Of a stretch of DNA of 13,109 nt, positions 7,629-13,109 are shown in pieces. The notes under the pieces are model-generated. The model saw only the letters and a list, made by a program, of their open reading frames with translations. It was not told the origin of the DNA and ran no database searches. Every line of letters begins with the position of its first letter. Positions within the stretch are counted from its first letter, which is position 1. Position numbers and translations under genes: made by a program. Source of the DNA: an uncultured Collinsella sp. (GTDB taxonomy: Bacteria; Actinomycetota; Coriobacteriia; Coriobacteriales; Coriobacteriaceae); NCBI GenBank assembly GCA_900554135.1, contig USFU01000032.1:1-13109 (forward strand). The letters are read 5' to 3'.

Positions 7629-9851
7629 CTACACGATTTGGTTCACGTGCGTCTCGTCGTCGAACTTGGCGGCGCCGGGCTCAACGTCCTGGGGAGCGGC
7701 GGCGTCCACCAGAGCCTGCTTGAGCTCGGTGTACTGACGCTCGACCTCGCCCTCGGCCCAAACCTGGTCGGCAATGGCGTCGACCTGGCAGGCGGAGAAC
7801 TTGTCCTCGGGCGTATGCGAGACCGGGTCGACCTTGTGAATGGTCAGCTCGTTGCACTTGCCGATCCACCACTGGTAGGTCATATAGACCGTGCCCTTGT
7901 TGATACGGTCGCTCACATCGGCGCGGCTGTATACCTGGCCGCGGCGGCTGTGAATCGAGACGATGTCGCCGTTCTTGATGCCGCGCGCCTGGGCGTCCGC
8001 GGGATTCATGCGGACAAAGCCGGGCTCGTCGGCAAGCAGCGCCAGCGTCTTGCAGTTGCCGGTCATCGAGCGGCAGCTGTAGTGGCCGACCTCGCGGACG
8101 GTGCACAGGATGAGCGGGTACTCATCGTCGGGAAGCTCGGAGGGCGCCTCCCAATCGTGCGCCATCAGGTTGGCGCGGCCGTCCTTGGTGGTGAACTTGC
8201 CACCAGCGAACATGTCGGGCGTACCGTGGTCGTTCACATCGGTGCTCTTGACCGGCCACTGGGCGTAGCCGCCCACGGGAGCCATCTTCTCGTAGGTTGC
8301 GCCCACAAAGTTGGGGCACAGGCTAATGCACTCGTTCCAGATCTGCTCGGTGTTGTCGTAGTGCATGGGGTAGCCCATACGCGTGGACAGGTCCGCGAAG
8401 ATCTCCCAGTCGTGGCGGCACTCGCCCTTGGGCGGAACAGCCGCGTCAAAGTGCTGGAAGCTACGGTCGGATGCGGTAAAGACACCCTCGTGCTCGCCCC
8501 AAGAGGTGGCAGGCAGGATGACGTCGGCGAGCATGGTCGTCTGCGTCATAAAGATGTCCTGGCAAATGAACAGATCCAGCTCGGAGAGCGTCTTGCGCAT
8601 ACCGGCCGAATCGGGCTCGGTCTGCACCGGGTCCTCGCCGTAGTTGTAGAAGCAGTGCACCTTGCCCTCGTCGACCAGGTGACCCAGGTCGGTGAGCTTG
8701 TAGCCCTCCTCGAGCGGGAGCTTTTCCTCGGGCACGCCCCAAGCCTTGGCAAACTTGGCACGCACTGCCGGGTCGGTGACCTTCTGGTAGCCAGGGTACA
8801 GGTTAGGCAGCATGCCCATATCGCAGGAGCCCTGGACGTTGTTCTGACCACGCACGGGCGCGAGGCCGGAATTGGGTTTGCCGATCTGGCCGGCAACGCA
8901 GGCGATGGAGGCGATGGTGTGCACCGTCTTCAGGTTCTGCTTCTGCTGGCATACGCCCATGCCCCAGCCAATGATGGCAGAAGGCTTCGCCGTGGCGTAC
9001 ATCTCGGCAGCTTGGTGGATCAACGCGGGCTCGACACCCGTGATGTCCTGTACGGATTCGGGAGTGTAGTTCTTGATGGTCTCCCACCACTCGTCAAAGC
9101 CGTTCGTGTGCTCGGCGACGAATTCCTTGTCGTAGAGGCCATCGTTGACCAAGCAGTTTGCAAAGGCGTTGAGGAACGCAACGTTGCAACCGTTCTTGAT
9201 CGGAAGGTAGAGATCGGCGATACGCGCGGTTTCGATATGGCGCGGGTCGGCGACAATGATCTTGCAACCCTTTTCTTTGGCTCGCACGATACGCCTTGCG
9301 ACGATGGGGTGCGAATCGGCAGGGTTATAGCCGAAGAGGAAAATGCAGCCCGCATCCTCCATACCGGGGATGGAGCATGACATGCAACCTGAACCAACCG
9401 TGTCCATCAGACCGAGGACAGTAGGGCCGTGTCAAGTACGGGCGCAGTTGTCCACGCTGTGGGTGCCGATGCACGCACGCGTAAACTTCTGCATGACGTA
9501 GTTCGCCTCATTGCCGCCGCCTCGCGAGGAGCCGGTGGTCATGACAGCGTTAGGACCATATTCGTCAATTATGGCCTGCATCTTAGATGCGGTGAAATCC
9601 AGTGCCTCGTCCCAGCTTACGCGCTCAAGATCCGCGCCCTTGGTGCGGCGGATCATCGGGTGCAGTACGCGAGGAGTCAAGATCTTGGTGTCGTTGATGA
9701 AGTCGTAGCCGCTCATGCCCTTAAGGCACAGCTCGCCCTGATTGGTGATGCCGTCGAGCGGTTCGGTACCCACGACCTGGCCGTTTTGGACCAGGAGGTT
9801 AAACTGGCAACCGGCGCCACAATACGGGCAGATCACTTTATGCTTCTCCAT
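7629..9851 (-). CDS. fdhF: Formate dehydrogenase H, selenocysteine-containing (in-frame UGA at codon 140)
   Basis: This is the molybdenum enzyme that oxidises formate to CO2 in formate hydrogenlyase. Conceptual translation gives 740 residues if the UGA at 9432-9434 is read as selenocysteine (E. coli FdhF is 715 as I recall). The N-terminal [4Fe-4S] motif is C8-x2-C11-x3-C15...C42, with K44 in CLKG. The stretch NCART-U140-HGPTVLGL aligns exactly with E. coli CARV-U140-HGPSVAGL. Further family marks are FGYNPADSHPIVA, PVRGQNNVQGSCDMG, SWGEHEGVFTA, EVGHYSCRSMTGNC and YMTYQWWIG. The start is the ATG at 9849-9851, preceded by AAGGAGGG; an upstream start at 9959 would overlap the palindrome and lacks this site. 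A SECIS-like hairpin follows the UGA. Genome callers without Sec support will split it into two ORFs. Function depends on SelABCD, which are not in this window. Confidence 0.95.
9401..9420 (-). promoter_or_regulatory. SECIS element of fdhF
   Basis: Eleven bases after the UGA codon (9432-9434), the minus strand forms UGUCC-UC-GGUCU-GA-U-GGACA. This is a 5-bp lower stem (9416-9420 with 9401-9405), a U bulge at 9406, a 2-bp upper stem and a GGUCU apical loop (9409-9413). In E. coli fdhF the SECIS also starts 11 bases after the UGA and shows GGUCU in its loop, which SelB reads. The bulge is on the opposite side of the stem compared with what I recall for E. coli. The CACGGCCC spacer after the UGA is the same as in E. 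coli. Confidence 0.82.
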
Positions 9852-9855
9852 GACA

Positions 9856-9863
9856 CCCTCCTT
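9856..9863 (-). promoter_or_regulatory. Ribosome binding site that sets the fdhF start
   Basis: AAGGAGGG lies four bases before the ATG at 9849-9851 on the minus strand. It selects MEKHKVICPYC as the N-terminus over the longer frame that opens at 9959 inside the upstream gene. Confidence 0.85.
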
Positions 9864-9874
9864 CCTTTCTCTGC

Positions 9875-9890
9875 TACCGATTAATCGGTA
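9875..9890. promoter_or_regulatory. Perfect 16-bp palindrome between the hydN-like gene and fdhF
   Basis: TACCGATTAATCGGTA is a perfect dyad in the 76-nt gap between the two genes, just upstream of the fdhF ribosome site. It has no loop and no following U-run, so it looks more like a dimeric-regulator operator than a terminator. No convincing -35/-10 pair was found next to it. It could alternatively be a weak mRNA hairpin. The regulator is unknown. Confidence 0.45.
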
Positions 9891-9927
9891 CGTATTTGAC
9901 AATCGTTGGGCCTGTATGGCCGCCCGC

Positions 9928-10446
9928 CTACGCCTCGTTTTCGATGGTGGCGCGGGCACGCTCGGCGGTTAGTTCCGCCAGGCGCTCCTCGTCTACCAGG
10001 GTGAGACCCTTGGTCGGGCACGCCTCGGCACACGCCGGACCGCCGGGACGGTCCACGCACAGGTCGCACTTGAGCACGAAGCTCTTGGTCTGCGAACCCA
10101 CGCGCACGTCGCCCATCAAGACGGGGACCTGCGTGGTCGCCACACTCACGGCGCCAAAGGGGCAGGCCATGACGCAGCTCTTGCAGCCGATGCAGTTGTC
10201 CTCGTTAACACCGATGCGATGGTTCTTTGGATCAAAGAACAAGGCACCCGTGGGGCAGGCCTTGGCGCACGGGGCATCCTCGCAGTGATGGCAAGCCACC
10301 GGTGCGGAGATCTCGTACGTACGCGTCACGCGCAGGCGCGGCGCAGCGATGTTGCCGGGGATGTCGTGTGCCTCGATACACGCCGCCATGCAGGTTTGAC
10401 ACCCAATGCAGCGCGAGGAATCGGCTACGACTCGTTTATTGCCCAT
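9928..10446 (-). CDS. hydN: HydN-like electron-transfer protein (4 x [4Fe-4S])
   Basis: This is a 172-residue polyferredoxin, close to the 175 I recall for E. coli HydN, and the first gene of the operon. Four cysteine clusters are seen: C13-x2-C16-x2-C19-x3-C23, C52-x2-C55-x4-C60-x3-C64, C85-x2-C88-x2-C91-x3-C95 and C127-x2-C130...C139-x3-C143. HydN-type proteins are thought to serve formate dehydrogenase H assembly or electron transfer. The short C-terminal tail (VDEERLAELTAERAR) resembles the E. coli HydN ending, not that of HyfA. The ATG at 10444-10446 is chosen because AGGAGG lies 11 nt upstream; a longer frame from 10554 adds 36 residues without family support. The symbol is by homology; it could instead be called an HycB-type subunit. 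Confidence 0.85.
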   Translation of the reverse strand: MGNKRVVADSSRCIGCQTCMAACIEAHDIPGNIAAPRLRVTRTYEISAPVACHHCEDAPCAKACPTGALFFDPKNHRIGVNEDNCIGCKSCVMACPFGAVSVATTQVPVLMGDVRVGSQTKSFVLKCDLCVDRPGGPACAEACPTKGLTLVDEERLAELTAERARATIENEA

Positions 10447-10457
10447 GTTGTTCACTC

Positions 10458-10463
10458 CCTCCT
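10458..10463 (-). promoter_or_regulatory. Ribosome binding site that sets the hydN start
   Basis: A full AGGAGG lies 11 bases upstream of the ATG at 10444-10446. The spacing is slightly long but the match is perfect. It argues against the upstream start at 10554. Confidence 0.75.
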
Positions 10464-10574
10464 GAATCCCATGCCGGAGAGACCCTGTCGACGTTGCTCC
10501 AAGCCGCCCGTGGCCTGGCATCGGCATATCGAATGCATGCGGCGAAACAGGCACTTCGATAGAATTCCTCCAAC

Positions 10575-10604
10575 GATATACTGGTTAAATATACGCAGTT
10601 GCAG
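10575..10604 (-). promoter_or_regulatory. Weak candidate promoter for the formate hydrogenlyase operon
   Basis: On the minus strand CTGCAA (10599-10604) and TATATC (10575-10580) are separated by 18 bases. The match to the sigma-70 consensus is weak, about 3/6 and 4/6. A direct repeat of ATATAC (10576-10581 and 10589-10594 on the plus strand) offers alternative -10 boxes. No sigma-54 -24/-12 site of the kind that drives E. coli hyc was seen. Confidence 0.2.
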
Positions 10605-10619
10605 GTGGCAAACTTGAGC

Positions 10620-10655
10620 AAAACCCCTGCAATACGCGTGTATTGCAGGGGTTTT
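10620..10655. terminator. Perfect 16-bp inverted repeat resembling a bidirectional terminator
   Basis: Arms AAAACCCCTGCAATAC (10620-10635) and its exact complement (10640-10655) flank a 4-nt GCGT loop. Each strand shows a GC core (CCCCTGC/GCAGGGG) followed by TTTT, so it can terminate in either direction. Its position is odd because it lies between two divergent transcription units and does not follow a gene. It could insulate the two units or bind a regulator. If the operon promoter lies further right than supposed, it could act as an attenuator. Confidence 0.65.
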
Positions 10656-10683
10656 GGCAGGTTGGAATTATTCTCGATAGGAT
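10654..10683 (+). promoter_or_regulatory. Candidate plus-strand promoter after the inverted repeat
   Basis: TTGGCA (10654-10659, 5/6 to TTGACA) and TAGGAT (10678-10683, 4/6 to TATAAT) are 18 bases apart. It would drive the small ORF at 10703 and perhaps the toxin-antitoxin genes. Predicted by eye only; its -35 overlaps the last bases of the inverted repeat. Confidence 0.3.
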
Positions 10684-10702
10684 ATAAAGGTGAGTGTATT
10701 AC

Positions 10703-10798
10703 ATGCGTACGCCCAAGAAAGATTTCACGCCCGCTTCTAAAGGATGTAGTACGTTTGTAATATTGTTCACACTCAATTACTCGAGTGCAATAAAGTAG
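10703..10798 (+). CDS. Possible 31-codon small ORF (unrecognised peptide)
   Basis: A frame of 31 codons runs from ATG (10703-10705) to TAG (10796-10798), with an AGGTGAG ribosome-like site 8 bases upstream. The peptide has a basic N-terminus (MRTPKK) and a hydrophobic Ser/Thr/Cys-containing core (KGCSTFVILFTLNY). I do not recognise it. It could be a leader peptide, a small membrane or secreted peptide, or chance in this AT-rich stretch. No processing or export gene is next to it. Its base composition differs from the neighbouring genes. Confidence 0.22.
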   Translation: MRTPKKDFTPASKGCSTFVILFTLNYSSAIK

Positions 10799-10811
10799 TC
10801 GTTATAAAATT

Positions 10812-10825
10812 GGCTATTATTAGCC
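10812..10825. promoter_or_regulatory. Candidate operator upstream of the antitoxin gene
   Basis: GGCTA (10812-10816) and TAGCC (10821-10825) form an inverted repeat with a 4-nt spacer, about 50 bases before the antitoxin start. RelB-type antitoxins usually repress their own promoter through such dyads. No confident promoter was found around it; the link is inferred from position. Confidence 0.3.
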
Positions 10826-10862
10826 GATACTGTATTTGACTATTCATATTGCCCGCTCATTA

Positions 10863-10869
10863 AGGGAGG
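10863..10869 (+). promoter_or_regulatory. Ribosome binding site that sets the antitoxin start
   Basis: AGGGAGG lies six bases before the ATG at 10876-10878 but only three before the GTG at 10873. The ATG is therefore the better start. Confidence 0.75.
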
Positions 10870-10875
10870 CCAGTG

Positions 10876-11199
10876 ATGTCATCGACTCAAAAACGAGCCA
10901 TCCTGCAGGTGCGCATTCGCGAAGAAGACAAGCAGCATGCCGAGCATCTCTACGACGCCATGGGCACATCGCTCGCCGAGGCCGTCCGTCTTTTTGTCGC
11001 GCAGAGCATTTTGATGCGCAAGCTTCCCTTTCAGCCGGTCGCCGTGCGCTCAAAGGACGGCACCGCCGCCTATGGATCGCTCAAAGCATATGGGGACCCC
11101 AATCGCCGCTCCGAGGAGCGCAATGCCTGGATTGAGTATCTTGCCACAGAAAGCGACGATTCGATTTTGGGTCCCGAGGAAGTAGATATCCATGAGTAG
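10876..11199 (+). CDS. RelB/DinJ-type antitoxin
   Basis: This 107-residue protein looks like a ribbon-helix-helix antitoxin. The N-terminal strand RAILQVRI (7-14) is followed by a helix (15-29) and GTSLAEAVRLFVAQSI (30-45), then LPF (50-52), the usual RelB/DinJ order. The C-terminal half (60-107) includes YGSLKAYGDPNRRSEERNAW, which probably wraps the toxin. It should bind and neutralise the downstream PIN protein and repress its own promoter. The last codons overlap the toxin start by 8 nt (ATGAGTAG), typical of coupled toxin-antitoxin genes. Classic RelB/DinJ partners are RelE/YafQ toxins, so pairing with a PIN protein is less usual. Family assignment is fairly secure; the partner is inferred from the overlap. 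Confidence 0.8.
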   Translation: MSSTQKRAILQVRIREEDKQHAEHLYDAMGTSLAEAVRLFVAQSILMRKLPFQPVAVRSKDGTAAYGSLKAYGDPNRRSEERNAWIEYLATESDDSILGPEEVDIHE

Positions 11200-11647
11200 C
11201 ACCATCATCGACGAGACCGTCATACTACGTTACCTGCTGGACGACGACGAAGTTCTGTCACCGCGCGCCGCCAAGGTCATCGCCACGCGCACCGCTCGTG
11301 TCTACCCCGAAATCATCACGCGCGTCGTGGTCACGCTGCGCGACGTCTATAAGGTTCCCCGCGTTGAAATTGCTGCGGCCATGAAAAGGCTGCTCGATGA
11401 CGTCATGGTCGACGAGCCCACCGTTGTCGCCCTTGCCGTCAAACTCTTTGGCAAGACCCATATGGACTTTACCGACTGCCTCCTCGCAGCCCGAACCGCC
11501 ATCTACAACGATGATGTCGTGAGTTTTGGCAAGCCCATCATCCAAGGCATGATCGATTACCGCCACAAGCGCCAAACCGCAGCCGAAGCCCGCAACCGCA
11601 GCACCGACTCCACCATCGACAAGCTCCGCAACCACGGTCGCCACTAA
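11192..11647 (+). CDS. PIN-domain toxin-like protein with apparently degenerate active site
   Basis: This 151-residue protein has a PIN-domain core. It starts with IIDETVILRYLLDDDE (D7), continues through RVYPEIITRVVVTLRDVYKVPR (36-57), and has the later motif DFTDCLLAARTA (92-103) and VVSFGK (109-114). Typical VapC-like PIN toxins have D-x-N, a Glu in the A-E-V-V-Y-V-L segment, D in DxxLAA, and D in TFD. Here D7 and D95 remain, but the Glu position is R44, the Asn is T9, and the TFD aspartate is G113. The tail after about residue 118 is basic and probably disordered. Normal PIN toxins cleave RNA. This one may be weakened or inactive; that is inferred from alignment by eye. It overlaps the antitoxin gene by 8 nt. 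Confidence 0.75.
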   Translation: MSSTIIDETVILRYLLDDDEVLSPRAAKVIATRTARVYPEIITRVVVTLRDVYKVPRVEIAAAMKRLLDDVMVDEPTVVALAVKLFGKTHMDFTDCLLAARTAIYNDDVVSFGKPIIQGMIDYRHKRQTAAEARNRSTDSTIDKLRNHGRH

Positions 11648-11691
11648 CCGACAGGCAACGGCATCGCCCGCTCCTCAGCCCCATCCCTTCT

Positions 11692-11760
11692 AAGTTGCGG
11701 TGAAATAGTTCCTGGATTAAGGCTTATTCGAGCTTTTCAGGAACTATTTCACCGCAACTT
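11692..11760. repeat. Long hairpin repeat, copy 1 (perfect 23-bp arms)
   Basis: The arms at 11692-11714 and 11738-11760 are perfectly complementary over 23 bp, around a 23-nt loop beginning GATTAAGGCTT. It lies 45 bases after the PIN gene stop and has no following U-run. Thirty-five bases (11691-11725) recur exactly at 13002-13036. It resembles an extragenic palindromic repeat (REP/MITE-like) and may also stabilise the 3' end of the upstream transcript. Confidence 0.8.
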
Positions 11761-11778
11761 TCTGTAAGGGTGGTTTTA

Positions 11779-11797
11779 AGTGCCGCCGAGGGGCACT
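11779..11797. other. Small hairpin in the gap before the AbiEi-like gene
   Basis: AGTGCC (11779-11784) and GGCACT (11792-11797) form a 6-bp stem with a 7-nt loop. No U-run follows on either strand. The rest of the gap (to 11932) holds CTGAC direct repeats (11826-11830, 11839-11843, 11881-11885) and an inverted pair TTTGGTC/GACCAAA at 11859-11865 and 11887-11893. No promoter is convincing. Confidence 0.3.
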
Positions 11798-11932
11798 AAT
11801 CAACCGTTTGCCGATATGTTTGGCTCTGACTCATGACTCTGACCTGCCCCGTCAAGCTTTTGGTCAGTTCATGGCAAGGTCTGACGGACCAAATATGGGA
11901 TAGCGTAGTGTCATTCACTCCCCCTCGAGACC

Positions 11933-12940
11933 ATGGGGTCGAAAATGAGTCATGATAAACGCTGTTCCAAACCGCAAGTAGAGCTGTTCTTCCGGTTATT
12001 CGAGGCCCATCATGGCGGGCGCCTGTTTGTAGCTACCAAAAAATGGGATGAACGCTGTGCCTACGCGCTCATGCAAAAAGAGATGATTATTCGACTCTAC
12101 AACCATGTCTACGCTGATCCCGCGTATTGGAATGACCTCGGCGTCGAAGATCGCATCTTTCAATTGGCATCCGCTATTGCGGTCGTTGAACCGGATGCCG
12201 TGTTTTGTGGAGCAACGGCGGCACTGCTCTATGGCATCGGTTCTGCATATTCGCTTCTCGACAAGGTGCAAGTGCTGCTGCCGCGTTCCACCAGGCGCGA
12301 TACGTACGAATTCGTTGAATACCGACGCTGGCGGCCGGGCGACGTATGGCAGCTCGGCCCGTTTACGTTAACGGATCCATATCGCACGGTGGTCGACATC
12401 GCCCGAACGAGCGCCTTTCGATATGCACTAGGCTATGTCGACGGGTTGGCTCGTGAGTACGGTGTCGAGCGTGAAGAATTGCGTTCATATGCACAAGCGA
12501 ACTGCCGTGGACTGCACGGCATCGCGCGTGCATTTGACGTTTTTGAACACATGGATGGCAGATCGGATAACGGTGGAGAATCCGAAGCGCGGGCGGCAAT
12601 GATTCTGGCGGGAGTTGCCGCTCCCGAACTTCAGGTTGAAATCACTCGACCTGGAAACGCCGGCTATTATTTGGCAGATTACGGCTGGCAAATGCCAAAC
12701 GGCTCTTGGATGCTGGCTGAGCTGCATGGACTAGGCAAGTTTGAGGACGATGCCCAAAATGATCCGGAACATGCTGCGGCAAAAACCTATCGAGATGCCC
12801 TCATACGCGACGCGAACCTGCGTGCCATGGGCCACAACGTCATTCATTTCAAGCTCTCAGACACCTATGATGTCAAAACGTTCGGCTCCATGATGCGCGG
12901 CTACGGGATACCAACCACAAAACCCTACGCAGACTCCTGA
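11933..12940 (+). CDS. AbiEi-like winged-helix protein with DUF559-type endonuclease-fold C-terminus
   Basis: This 335-residue protein has the layout of an abundant actinobacterial family. An N-terminal winged-helix region (about 15-60, RLFEAHHGGRLFVATKKW) resembles type IV antitoxin AbiEi. The middle domain has PDAVFCGATAALLYGI (87-102) and GPFTLTDPYRTVVDIAR (142-158). The C-terminal DUF559-like part has GESEARAAMILAGVA (215-229), D249 in LADYGW, E263 in LAELHG, and TYRDALIRDANLRAMGHNVI (285-304). The usual E-x-D-G is replaced by ELHG, so nuclease activity is uncertain. There is no AbiEii toxin next to it. The start is unsure: ATG 11933 has no clear ribosome site, and ATG 11945 follows GGGGTCGAAA. 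The stop is secure. Role in TA or phage defence is inferred from family only. Confidence 0.72.
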   Translation: MGSKMSHDKRCSKPQVELFFRLFEAHHGGRLFVATKKWDERCAYALMQKEMIIRLYNHVYADPAYWNDLGVEDRIFQLASAIAVVEPDAVFCGATAALLYGIGSAYSLLDKVQVLLPRSTRRDTYEFVEYRRWRPGDVWQLGPFTLTDPYRTVVDIARTSAFRYALGYVDGLAREYGVEREELRSYAQANCRGLHGIARAFDVFEHMDGRSDNGGESEARAAMILAGVAAPELQVEITRPGNAGYYLADYGWQMPNGSWMLAELHGLGKFEDDAQNDPEHAAAKTYRDALIRDANLRAMGHNVIHFKLSDTYDVKTFGSMMRGYGIPTTKPYADS

Positions 12941-13002
12941 CCGGCTGTCCTCATCTTCTCGACAACAGAACCCATCATCGACCCAGACCGCTCAGCCTCA
13001 AT

Positions 13003-13070
13003 AAGTTGCGGTGAAATAGTTCCTGGATTAAGGCTTTTGAGGCGAATACAGGAACAATTTAACCACAACA
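13003..13070. repeat. Long hairpin repeat, copy 2 (degenerate 3' arm)
   Basis: The 5' arm (13003-13025) and the first 11 loop bases are identical to copy 1. The loop is again 23 nt (13026-13048). The 3' arm (13049-13070) differs from copy 1 at four positions, all to A, so the stem is imperfect. It lies 63 bases after the stop of the AbiEi-like gene. Same orientation as copy 1. Confidence 0.8.
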
Positions 13071-13075
13071 TATGA

Positions 13076-13092
13076 GGGGATTTGAGGTCCCC
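13076..13092. other. Small hairpin near the right edge
   Basis: GGGGA (13076-13080) and TCCCC (13088-13092) form a 5-bp stem around TTTGAGG, followed by an AT-rich tail running off the window. It could be a weak terminator for the AbiEi-like gene but lacks a clean U-run. Confidence 0.3.
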
Positions 13093-13109
13093 GGCATTTA
13101 TATTAAAAA

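Noticed and set aside
7638..9380. 580-residue plus-strand ORF
   Set aside because: Antisense shadow of fdhF.
7629..9959. fdhF as a pseudogene or two separate genes
   Set aside because: The stop is a TGA exactly at the selenocysteine position with a SECIS-like hairpin, and the frame continues without a shift.
10219..10617. 132-residue plus-strand ORF over the operon leader
   Set aside because: It runs antisense to the hydN-like gene and through the leader, with no recognisable domain or ribosome site.
10447..10619. Sigma-54/FhlA-type control region as in E. coli hyc
   Set aside because: No TGGCAC-N5-TTGC-like site was seen on either strand.
11692..13070. Complete transposon or insertion sequence bounded by the repeats
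   Set aside because: There is no transposase gene, the repeats are in direct and not inverted orientation, and no target-site duplication is evident.
11692..13070. CRISPR array
   Set aside because: Only two repeat copies about 1.3 kb apart with a gene between them; no spacers.

Overview
The window looks like a chromosomal segment of a GC-rich anaerobic bacterium. The best guess is a member of the Coriobacteriia, of Collinsella type. This rests on GC-rich codon use, strong AGGAGG ribosome sites, a fermentative H2-producing gene set and the neighbouring toxin-antitoxin genes. It is inference, because there is no rRNA or marker gene here.

Positions 1-10446 (minus strand) hold one tightly packed operon for a formate hydrogenlyase of the Hyf (FHL-2, group 4 [NiFe]-hydrogenase) type. 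In transcription order it encodes a HydN-like ferredoxin, selenocysteine formate dehydrogenase H (fdhF), the ferredoxin HyfA, the membrane proteins HyfB, HyfC, HyfD, HyfE and HyfF, and the first 92 codons of the large-subunit gene hyfG, which runs off the left edge. FdhF oxidises formate to CO2. The ferredoxin proteins carry the electrons to the hydrogenase, which reduces protons to H2. HyfB, HyfD and HyfF are antiporter-like proteins that could couple this to ion transport across the membrane. The fdhF gene is split by an in-frame UGA at codon 140. A SECIS-like hairpin follows it, so the gene is intact and not a pseudogene. Strong inverted repeats lie between hydN and fdhF (9875-9890) and between fdhF and hyfA (7573-7607).

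Positions 10447-10875 are a divergent intergenic region. It contains a perfect 16-bp terminator-like inverted repeat, an AT-rich stretch with a possible 31-codon small ORF, and a possible operator.

Positions 10876-11647 (plus strand) hold a two-gene toxin-antitoxin-like module. A RelB/DinJ-type antitoxin overlaps a PIN-domain protein by 8 nt. The PIN protein appears to have lost two of the four canonical acidic residues.

Positions 11648-13109 hold a gene for an AbiEi-like winged-helix protein with a DUF559-type endonuclease-fold C-terminus. Copies of a long hairpin repeat lie on either side of it. The left copy is a perfect 23-bp inverted repeat. The right copy shares 35 identical bases and has a decayed 3' arm.
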